This document shows positions 1 to 4,435 of a stretch of DNA of 5,552 nt, piece by piece (the stretch's first letter is position 1; every line of letters begins with the position of its first letter). The notes under the pieces were generated by a model, which was given only the letters and a program-made list of their open reading frames with translations, searched no databases and had not been told where the DNA came from. Made by a program: the position numbers and the translations under genes. Source of the DNA: Nitrosomonadales bacterium. Its GTDB lineage: Bacteria; Pseudomonadota; Gammaproteobacteria; Burkholderiales; SG8-41. The DNA lies in the NCBI GenBank assembly GCA_009885185.1, contig VFLF01000322.1, forward strand, positions 1-5,552. Direction: 5' to 3'.

Positions 1-17
1 CCCGTCTCGTCGCCGGG

Positions 18-66
18 GGTGGAGGAATTTGACCCGGCCACAGGTGGGGGAGTTTGAGGTGGCCAC
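18..66. repeat. Two tandem ~24-bp repeats, possible end of an IS21-like element
   Basis: Two imperfect direct copies, at 18-41 and 43-66, share the pattern GGTGG(A/G)GGA(A/G)TTTGA followed by GGCCAC and match at about 19 of 24 positions. Read on the minus strand they give TCAAA(C/T)TCC(C/T)CCACC blocks. IS21-family elements carry several such short subterminal repeats as transposase-binding sites, and the G/C-rich CCACC/TGGCCAC wording fits my memory of those ends. No istA or istB reading frame is visible, so this would be only an end fragment running off the left edge. The repeat is seen directly; the IS21 assignment is inference. Confidence 0.4.
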
Positions 67-428
67 CGGGGCCAGGGGCTCGATTTCCTCGACTTCTTGA
101 GATCCCGGGAGAGGGATATCGAGACGTTCGCGCTAGGCCGTCGCAGATACCCCAGAAGGGAAGTTGTTGAAAATTCGCCTCGGCAACCAAGCCAGGAATC
201 ACCGCCCTCCGAAAATGACAAACCGATATCGGGAAAGATCATCGATTTACGGGATGAAGTCTCTTGATCTTCCCAACACAACCGTAGTTTCAAAATTGTG
301 TCGTGCCGGCGACCTCCCGGCTAAGTGGTTTTCCGCCGCGCAGCAAGACCAAGATTGGTAAATAGCCGCGCAAATTGCGCAACAAATTGCTCTACAGTCG
401 AACGTGTTGTCATTTAAATCGACTCGGA
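67..428. other. Gene-poor stretch with no supported gene
   Basis: I see no gene I can support here. Two short open frames exist: a TTG-started plus-strand frame at 164-361 (65 codons) and a minus-strand frame at 321-413 (30 codons). They overlap each other, neither resembles a known family clearly, and only the first has a possible Shine-Dalgarno (AAGGGA at about 157-162). A perfect 13-nt inverted repeat, GCGCAA-A-TTGCGC, lies at 368-380, and its CAAATTGC word recurs 13 nt further on. The stretch reads as decayed intergenic or mobile-element debris. Confidence 0.4.
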
Positions 429-548
429 TCAAGACGCATTCGCCTTCTTCCGCATGGCCTGCGCCAGCCGCTCCACCGCGTCGCACAATTCATCGACCGT
501 GTTCGGTTTGAACACGAATTCGTTCACGGCGGCTACGCTAACGACGGG
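429..548 (-). pseudogene. Remnant of a response-regulator receiver domain (C-terminal end)
   Basis: On the minus strand, an open frame of 39 codons between a TAA at 549-551 and a TGA at 429-431 reads VNEFVFKPNTVDELCDAVER in its middle. This closely resembles the last strand and helix of CheY-like receiver domains, where a conserved Lys-Pro (here in FVFKPN) is followed by a helix beginning T.DEL. The upstream strands, including the phosphoacceptor Asp, are missing, and the residues before VNEF do not fit the usual spacing. It is therefore read as a truncated fragment, possibly with an internal deletion. A GTG at 525-527 could start a short peptide, but no function is expected. The 549-734 stretch to its right shows no further receiver sequence in any frame I read. 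Confidence 0.42.
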
Positions 549-734
549 TTACTGCCACGAACCAGCCGCACGATAGCTCAATTTCGCCCGCATTTGAGGG
601 ACTGCTGCTGGCCGGTTTGCGACCTCCGCCCGAGGACCCCAATTTGAGGAATAGCGGACCGTCGCCACCCTTTATCAATCACCTTGGCCGCCTGTACCAA
701 AACCGATTGGAGAATCTTGATGCCCAGCGCTACT

Positions 735-1001
735 TCAGTGGCTACGAAGCTTTTCCTGCAGCCACACCTTGATAAGTGATTGGTAGGGAACATCACGCGC
801 ATTTGCCGCGGACTTGAGCGAATCGAGCAGATGCTGTGGCAGGCGCAGCGAGATCGTCCTCGTAGTCGGTTTCAGATTAGGCAGGACAACCTTCTGGGCC
901 TTACCCCAATCCAGATATTCCGTCGAATCGTGCGTTTCCCAAAACCCTCGTTCTTCAGCCTCATTGGCGAATTTCGGAACTGCTTTACGCTGCTTGCTCA
1001 T
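735..1001 (-). CDS. CopG/BrnA-type antitoxin, partner of the upstream BrnT-like toxin
   Basis: This 88-residue protein should neutralise the toxin encoded just before it and bind DNA to repress the pair. The N-terminus (residues about 8-32) contains FANEAEERGFWETHDSTEYL, a signature of the CopG-type antitoxin family of type II modules (Pfam CopG_antitoxin). The C-terminal half (about 47-86) has the ribbon-helix-helix pattern TISLRLPQHLLDSLKSAA, then DVPYQSLIKVWLQEKL. The length is normal. The ATG at 999-1001 lies inside the toxin gene, out of frame, giving a 17-nt overlap with it. An AGGAG Shine-Dalgarno sits 10 nt upstream within the toxin coding sequence, so the two are translationally linked. 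It is not closely similar in sequence to the second BrnA in this window. The family call is firm; activity is inferred. Confidence 0.85.
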   Translation of the reverse strand: MSKQRKAVPKFANEAEERGFWETHDSTEYLDWGKAQKVVLPNLKPTTRTISLRLPQHLLDSLKSAANARDVPYQSLIKVWLQEKLRSH

Positions 1002-1284
1002 AAATTACTCGCTCCTTTCGGTGCATGTCTCGTGCCGAGATCACTCGGATCTTCGCGCCCGCTTGCCGCACCGTGAACGCAATGTGCAGCAGGCGTCCCT
1101 GGTCGGTCTTGCCCAGCGCGTGAAACCGCGACTCTTGATCACTGTGTTTCAAATCTGCCAGCAACAGTAGAGGCGAATTGAAAAATACCTGCTCGGATTC
1201 TGCTGTCGACACCTCGTGTTTCTCATTTTTCCGAGCATTTCCATCGTCCCAGTCGAATCCAGTGATCTTGGTCAAGTCGATCAT
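985..1284 (-). CDS. brnT: BrnT-family toxin (RelE-fold ribonuclease)
   Basis: This 99-residue protein belongs to the BrnT/DUF497 family, small RelE-fold toxins that cut RNA and stop translation when free of antitoxin. Family marks are visible in order: the N-terminal (F)DWD...ARKNEKHEVS block (residues about 10-27, where most members have KHGVS), a hydrophobic core ending HIAFTVR, and the C-terminal RVISARDMHRKERVIYE (about 79-95), equivalent to the usual R-ISAR-A...ER..Y ending. All these key positions are kept, so the toxin looks intact. The ATG at 1282-1284 has no Shine-Dalgarno; the nearest good -10 sequence would start transcription at about the ATG, so a leaderless mRNA is possible. The antitoxin gene follows with a 17-nt overlap, the toxin-first order usual for brnTA. 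Confidence 0.88.
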   Translation of the reverse strand: MIDLTKITGFDWDDGNARKNEKHEVSTAESEQVFFNSPLLLLADLKHSDQESRFHALGKTDQGRLLHIAFTVRQAGAKIRVISARDMHRKERVIYEQAA

Positions 1285-1288
1285 AATC

Positions 1289-1319
1289 GTATATTACCAT
1301 GATATACATAACTGATCAA
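1289..1319 (-). promoter_or_regulatory. Predicted promoter and operator of the left brnT-antitoxin pair
   Basis: On the minus strand, TTGATC at 1314-1319 (4 of 6 to the -35 consensus) and TAATAT at 1291-1296 (4 of 6 to the -10) are separated by 17 nt. Over the -10 lies an inverted repeat with 6-bp arms, GTATAT at 1289-1294 and ATATAC at 1302-1307, separated by 7 nt. A ribbon-helix-helix antitoxin would be expected to bind such a site. The right-hand brnT promoter has a related GTATA-N7-TATAC repeat, also over its -10. The predicted start of transcription is within a base or two of the toxin ATG. Confidence 0.5.
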
Positions 1320-1608
1320 TTTAAGCGTGTCGGGGGCGAATTCGTAAGTCAAGCCGCTATGGGGGTCTGGAATAGACCGCCGCAATGCTGCCGCCAGGTG
1401 TGTAATCAGAGCTTCCTTAAACGAACCTTAAGGAAATTGACTTGATGATGGCAACGAATTTATTCACAAAATCATTTTTCGAAAAACTTGCGTCCAGCAA
1501 CGCCGTCCATCAATATAATCGGAGTTCCAGATCATTAGCGCTCCGCGGATGACCACGTTTACAGATGTTATAGCGGCGCAGGAAATAGCGGCGTGACGGC
1601 ACCCATAC
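1320..1608. other. Intergenic region with one inverted repeat and a doubtful small frame
   Basis: No recognised gene lies here. An inverted repeat with perfect 8-bp arms (TTCCTTAA at 1413-1420, TTAAGGAA at 1428-1435) and a 7-nt loop is the clearest structure. Its right arm holds AAGGAA, which would serve as a Shine-Dalgarno for a 35-codon plus-strand frame at 1445-1552 starting MMATNLFTKSFFEKLASSN. That frame matches nothing I recognise and may be the N-terminal stub of a lost gene. Two direct copies of ATAGCGGCG occur at 1570-1578 and 1585-1593. I see no clear terminator for the arsenic operon ending at 1609. Confidence 0.4.
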
Positions 1609-2256
1609 TTAGTGATCGGGCCGAATCACTGCTGACAGACACATCAGCGCAAAAATCTGCGCTGCTACGAAACCAGGCACGTGAGCAGGCGTGATACCGG
1701 CAAACGTATCACTGAGCGACCTGGCAATCGTTACCGCTGGATTAGCAAAGAACGTCGAAGAAGTAAACCAATATCCCGCCGTGACAATCAGAGCGACCAT
1801 CATCGGCACCTTCTCCGGCGCTCGTTTTACACCCAAGTGAATGGTGAGCAGCAATACCAGCGTGGCAATTATTTCTGATAGCCATTGCGACAGGCCGGTG
1901 TGCACCTTGACTGAAGATTGAAGAATAGGCAAAGCAAACATGACGTGAGTAATCCATACACCAACGATCCCGCCCAGAATCTGTGCAGGAATGAATCCTG
2001 CCGCGAACTTGGCAGGCAGGGAGCCGCTACGCCAGAACATCAGCGTCACCACCGGATTGAAATGTGCGCCGGATATAGGCGCCAGCACCGAGATCAGAAC
2101 GTACAATCCGGCACCCGTTGCGATACTGTTTCCAAGCAGGGCAATGGCAGCATTCCCGGCTGAGAGTTGCTCGCCCATGATGCCGGAGCCAACGACAATC
2201 ATGAGTAGTAGTGCCGTTCCGAAGAATTCGGCGGCCAGTGCCTGCCGATGGCTCAT
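1609..2256 (-). CDS. aqpS: Aquaporin/aquaglyceroporin of an arsenic operon (AqpS-like)
   Basis: This 215-residue inner-membrane channel belongs to the MIP family. The start HRQALAAEFFGTALLLMIVVGSG is the typical first helix, and six hydrophobic segments can be traced. The two pore half-helices carry NPV at residues 67-69 (in SGAHFNPVVTL) and NPA at 172-174 (in ANPAVTIARS), with the selectivity-filter Arg expected at 179. The first motif departs from the canonical NPA. In Sinorhizobium meliloti, AqpS replaces an arsenite pump: arsenite made by ArsC leaves the cell down its gradient through the channel. The same role is inferred here because the gene is last in arsR-arsC-aqpS and no pump gene is present. 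Its ATG overlaps the arsC stop codon (ATGA), so translation is probably coupled. The family is certain; the substrate is inferred from context. Confidence 0.9.
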   Translation of the reverse strand: MSHRQALAAEFFGTALLLMIVVGSGIMGEQLSAGNAAIALLGNSIATGAGLYVLISVLAPISGAHFNPVVTLMFWRSGSLPAKFAAGFIPAQILGGIVGVWITHVMFALPILQSSVKVHTGLSQWLSEIIATLVLLLTIHLGVKRAPEKVPMMVALIVTAGYWFTSSTFFANPAVTIARSLSDTFAGITPAHVPGFVAAQIFALMCLSAVIRPDH

Positions 2257-2756
2257 CGCAACGTGGTCGTTGTCTTGCCGATATTGCGCAGTTCCTCCTG
2301 AATACTCATGGCATTGAGTTTTTCGAGAGGTAGCGCGAGCAGTATCTTTAGCCGGCTGTGAATGCCATAAAAGACATTCTTGAAGGCTTGGCGCTTTTCC
2401 TCGTCCGTCCCCGTAACGGCAGCGGGGTCTGTAAACCCCCAGTGCGCAGTGACCGGTTTACCGGGCCACACTGGACATACTTCGCCTGCGGCATTGTCAC
2501 AGACGGTGATAATGAAATCCATTTGCGGTGCGTCTGGCGTTGCAAACTCATCCCAATTCTTGGAACGCAGTTTCTCAAGGGGGTAACCTAGCGGGCGAAT
2601 CATTTCGACCGCGAACGGATTCACGGTTCCACCCGGATGCGAGCCCGCAGAATGGCCAACAAAACGCCCTTCGGATTCGATGGTTGCGAGCGCCTCGGCC
2701 ATGATTGATCGCGCGGAATTGCCAGTGCAAAGAAACAGAATGTTATAAGTGTGCAT
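2253..2756 (-). CDS. arsC: Arsenate reductase, low-molecular-weight phosphatase type
   Basis: This 167-residue cytoplasmic enzyme reduces arsenate to arsenite. The N-terminal NILFLCTGNSARS contains the CX5R anion-binding loop of low-molecular-weight tyrosine phosphatases, with Cys10 as nucleophile and Arg16. Two further cysteines, Cys86 and Cys94 (in VCDNAAGEVCPVWPG), match the redox pair that makes thioredoxin-coupled ArsC a reductase rather than a phosphatase; in Staphylococcus aureus ArsC the equivalents are Cys82 and Cys89. Asp110 in FTDPA is the likely general acid. All key residues are kept. The C-terminal tail, from about residue 145, runs past the core fold and is rich in Thr at its end. 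It starts 1 nt after the arsR stop codon with no good Shine-Dalgarno and overlaps aqpS by 4 nt, so the three genes form one coupled operon. Confidence 0.93.
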   Translation of the reverse strand: MHTYNILFLCTGNSARSIMAEALATIESEGRFVGHSAGSHPGGTVNPFAVEMIRPLGYPLEKLRSKNWDEFATPDAPQMDFIITVCDNAAGEVCPVWPGKPVTAHWGFTDPAAVTGTDEEKRQAFKNVFYGIHSRLKILLALPLEKLNAMSIQEELRNIGKTTTTLR

Positions 2757-2757
2757 A

Positions 2758-3087
2758 TCAGGTAGACCGTGTCACTGATTTCTTAAAGGTGATGCCGCAC
2801 GACTTTCCACCGCAGCAGTTATCGACCAGAAATTCGAGCAGGTGATTCGTAAAATCAGCGTTAGGGCGATAAATCAGGTTGCGGCTTTGTCGCTCGACGC
2901 TCAGCAGCCCGGACGACACCAATTCCCGCAAGTGAAACGATAGGGTTGCCGCAGGTACGCCAAGCAACTCCTGCATCTGGGAGGGGCAAAGCCCCTTGTT
3001 TCCGCGCTGTACGATCAACCGGAATATGTTCAATCGGGTTTCTTGCCCGAGGGCGATAAAGGCGTGTGCGGCAGCTTTGTTATCCAT
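2758..3087 (-). CDS. arsR: ArsR-family arsenite-responsive repressor
   Basis: This 109-residue winged-helix protein should repress the operon until As(III) binds. The helix-turn-helix lies at about residues 34-57 (PSQMQELLGVPAATLSFHLR), followed by the wing with LLSVERQSRNLIYRPN. There is no ELCVC metal site in the recognition helix. The likely site is the C-terminal DNCCGGKSC cluster, Cys91, Cys92 and Cys97, resembling the Cys95/Cys96/Cys102 site described for Acidithiobacillus ferrooxidans ArsR; Cys34 is an isolated extra. It is first in arsR-arsC-aqpS. The ATG at 3085-3087 sits at the edge of a perfect 22-bp palindrome, so ArsR would directly block its own start region. Only GGA 3 nt before the ATG could act as a ribosome site, which is too close to be typical. 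Confidence 0.93.
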   Translation of the reverse strand: MDNKAAAHAFIALGQETRLNIFRLIVQRGNKGLCPSQMQELLGVPAATLSFHLRELVSSGLLSVERQSRNLIYRPNADFTNHLLEFLVDNCCGGKSCGITFKKSVTRST

Positions 3088-3108
3088 AATTCCATTATAA
3101 TGGAATTA
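3087..3108 (-). promoter_or_regulatory. ArsR operator palindrome containing the -10 element of the ars operon
   Basis: The sequence is a perfect 22-bp palindrome built from the half TAATTCCATTA. On the minus strand its centre supplies a consensus TATAAT at 3094-3099. Counting 7 nt downstream puts the transcription start at about 3087, the A of the arsR ATG. No good -35 is seen 16-18 nt upstream of it; the best six bases are AGTAAT. Dimeric ArsR proteins bind such symmetric AT-rich sites across their own promoters, so this is very likely the operator. The palindrome is seen directly; binding by ArsR is inferred from position and symmetry. Confidence 0.85.
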
Positions 3109-3177
3109 AAGAAATAATTACTATATTTATTTCCGCGAACCACGGGGGGTGTGCACTTGGACGAATCAATCAAGGCG

Positions 3178-3528
3178 TTAGGCAACACCTACCGAGTGCC
3201 GGCCATATTTGCGCAGGCCGGTGTCGTCGATGATCCATTAGCAGGGGTGCTCCCGCAACAGCACCGGCACCACTTCACCGGCCACCGCCGTGAGCAGAGC
3301 CTGATCCGCCCACGGGGCGTCGGCCACCAGGTGGTGCATGCGCTGGTACGCCGATTCCACGTCCTGCGGGTGCACCCGCGCGGCCATCGGTTCGACGCTC
3401 TTTCGTTCTCCGGGCAGCATCAGCCCGCGCAGATACCAGCGCGCGGCCTGCTCACGGCTGGTGTGACCCAGCGCATTTAACATCACTTGGGCATACCGTT
3501 CAAAACGCGACTCCAGTGCACTGACCAT
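3178..3528 (-). pseudogene. IS701-family transposase, N-terminal fragment with in-frame stops
   Basis: The frame from the ATG at 3526-3528 reads MVSALESRFERYAQVMLNAL, then YLRGLMLPGERKSVEPMAAR and MHHLVADAPW, all hallmarks of the N-terminal part of IS701-family DDE transposases. A TAA at 3238-3240 interrupts it after REHPC, but the same frame continues WIIDDTGLRKYGRHSVGVA, the conserved segment with the first catalytic Asp, before a second TAA at 3178-3180. Full-length members are around 400 residues; about 115 remain, so the protein is dead. AAAGGA 7 nt before the ATG supports this start over the in-frame GTG at 3553-3555. The similarity on both sides of the first stop shows it is a mutation or sequencing error rather than the natural end. 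Confidence 0.85.
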
Positions 3529-3600
3529 GGCGATGTCCTTTGCTAATATGAACACCTCGACATGATCTCAAAATTCTAAACACAGTACAATTAAGAAATC
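3178..3600 (-). mobile_element. Truncated IS701-family insertion sequence remnant
   Basis: The interval covers the decayed transposase and its upstream sequence up to the neighbouring toxin stop codon. The left boundary is where transposase similarity stops, at about 3181; the element's 3' two thirds and its second end are absent. The right boundary is not visible as an inverted repeat because the partner end is lost, so 3600 is only an upper limit. The loss leaves the break about 70 nt upstream of the arsR palindrome. Confidence 0.6.
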
Positions 3601-4011
3601 TCACCCTTTGGCAGCGCGGAATGCTGCCTCCACGGCGCGCACCAGCGATGGATGTAGGGTCCCCAGTTTTGGTGTTTGCCCATTCGGCGCAGTCGGCGGA
3701 ACGGAGAACCACTCGGACGTATAAGGCAGGTCTAGCGCCTGCTTCAGATCAAACTTGGTGTCGTAGCTTAGGCCCGCTGCGGTGTAGGCTGCTACGTTTC
3801 GCTCTCGCAGGATGGCAAACTCACCGCGATGCAAGGATGTTGTACGCTGGCTGGTGCCGTATGCTACGCGAACATCGAACTGTGGCGCGTCGTCGTCAAA
3901 CACGGCAAGGATTAGAGCAGGGCGTGGCTTCGGGCGCGGATGAATTTGGTCAGGAAAATGGCACCAAACAATGTCACCGGCTGCGGGCTCGCCCCACCAC
4001 CAGATGGTCAC
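3601..4011 (-). CDS. PemK/MazF-like toxin (predicted endoribonuclease)
   Basis: This 136-residue protein is predicted to be an mRNA-cutting toxin of the PemK/MazF fold. The opening AAGDIVWCHFPD (residues 10-21) and KPRPALILAV (28-37) match the GD(I/V)VW... and RPA(L/V)(V/I) blocks of the fold. Arg30 and Thr53 (in AYGTSQRT) are 23 residues apart, the same spacing as the catalytic Arg25 and Thr48 of Bacillus subtilis MazF. The rest, including GEFAI and AGLSYDTKFDL, is longer and more divergent than classical MazF (about 110-120 residues). It starts with a GTG overlapping the antitoxin stop codon (GTGA), so translation is coupled. The IS701 remnant lies directly beyond its stop codon; the reading frame ends normally, though a slightly altered C-terminus cannot be excluded. 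Confidence 0.75.
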   Translation of the reverse strand: MTIWWWGEPAAGDIVWCHFPDQIHPRPKPRPALILAVFDDDAPQFDVRVAYGTSQRTTSLHRGEFAILRERNVAAYTAAGLSYDTKFDLKQALDLPYTSEWFSVPPTAPNGQTPKLGTLHPSLVRAVEAAFRAAKG

Positions 4012-4295
4012 GCAGTGTCCATTTCAAACAAGCTCGAGCGAACCGAGCGTTTACCGCCTTGCGGAACACGCTTCCTGATCTGGCGAACCTGGGCTGCTGT
4101 CAGCGGGCCGTCGTCGGCCTCGTACTGCGGCAGCAACTTGACTGCCAATTCATGCAACGCATGATGAATGGCCTGTGTTTCGTCAACGCCTAATCGTTCT
4201 GCCAATTTTTTTGCAGTCTCACGGGAGACGCCCGTAGCGCTGTCGGTCGAACGGTAACGAAATGCGATCTGGTTGGCGGATGTACGGGTTGGCAT
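4008..4295 (-). CDS. Predicted antitoxin of the PemK-like toxin, ribbon-helix-helix-like
   Basis: This 95-residue protein precedes the PemK-like toxin and overlaps it by 4 nt, the usual antitoxin-first order of pemIK/mazEF. I do not recognise the exact family. The N-terminus has a short strand (IAFRYRS, about 9-15) followed by SRETAKKLAERLG and ETQAIHHALHELAVKLL helices, a layout that fits a ribbon-helix-helix DNA-binding domain. The C-terminal tail, PLTAAQVRQIRKRVPQGGKR then SVRSSLFE, is likely the toxin-binding part. I chose the ATG at 4293-4295 because a GGGGG stretch lies 8 nt upstream and the predicted transcript begins at about 4320; an in-frame ATG at 4308-4310 would add five residues but leave a leader of only about 9 nt. 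The antitoxin role rests on position, size and fold. Confidence 0.68.
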   Translation of the reverse strand: MPTRTSANQIAFRYRSTDSATGVSRETAKKLAERLGVDETQAIHHALHELAVKLLPQYEADDGPLTAAQVRQIRKRVPQGGKRSVRSSLFEMDTA

Positions 4296-4313
4296 ATCGG
4301 ATACCCCCATAAT

Positions 4314-4355
4314 AATGGATATCTATAAGATATCCATTTATAAGTCGACTGTCAA
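4314..4355 (-). promoter_or_regulatory. Promoter and palindromic operator of the PemK-like module
   Basis: On the minus strand a consensus -35, TTGACA, lies at 4350-4355, then a 17-nt spacer and TATCTT at 4327-4332 (4 of 6 to the -10). The -10 is embedded in a 25-bp palindrome, arms AATGGATATCT at 4314-4324 and AGATATCCATT at 4328-4338 with a 3-nt centre. Binding of the antitoxin, alone or with toxin, would block RNA polymerase, as is usual for type II modules. Transcription would begin at about 4320, giving a leader of about 24 nt to the ATG at 4295. Confidence 0.7.
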
Positions 4356-4400
4356 GCTGAATGTGCCCTTGGCGTGCTCAATATGGCGCGTCTGTATTAT

Positions 4401-4429
4401 TTGACATATATGTATAACGTGCATATACT
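4401..4429 (+). promoter_or_regulatory. Strong sigma70-type promoter of the right brnT-brnA pair
   Basis: A consensus -35, TTGACA, at 4401-4406 and TATACT (5 of 6) at 4424-4429 are exactly 17 nt apart. The predicted start of transcription, about 4435-4437, coincides with the GTG at 4436-4438. An inverted repeat GTATA (4412-4416), 7 nt, TATAC (4424-4428) covers the -10 and is the likely BrnA operator. The -35 elements of this promoter and of the leftward PemK-module promoter stand about 45 nt apart, back to back. Confidence 0.75.
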
Positions 4430-4435
4430 TTGAAC

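Noticed and set aside
164..361. Plus-strand TTG-started frame of 65 codons with a segment reading VSKLCRAGDLPAKW
   Set aside because: The segment faintly recalls excisionase-type helix-turn-helix wording, but the rest of such a domain is missing and the start is weak.
321..413. Minus-strand frame of 30 codons starting MTTRSTVEQF
   Set aside because: Too short to judge, no Shine-Dalgarno, and no family resemblance.
3151..3480. Plus-strand open frame of 109 codons
   Set aside because: Beyond about residue 11 it is the antisense shadow of the IS701 transposase fragment, which has clear family similarity on the other strand.
4307..4318. CCATAATAATGG, one base different from the core of the ArsR palindrome
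   Set aside because: The flanking bases that complete the ArsR site differ and the symmetry is broken; it overlaps the PemK-module palindrome, which explains the sequence better.
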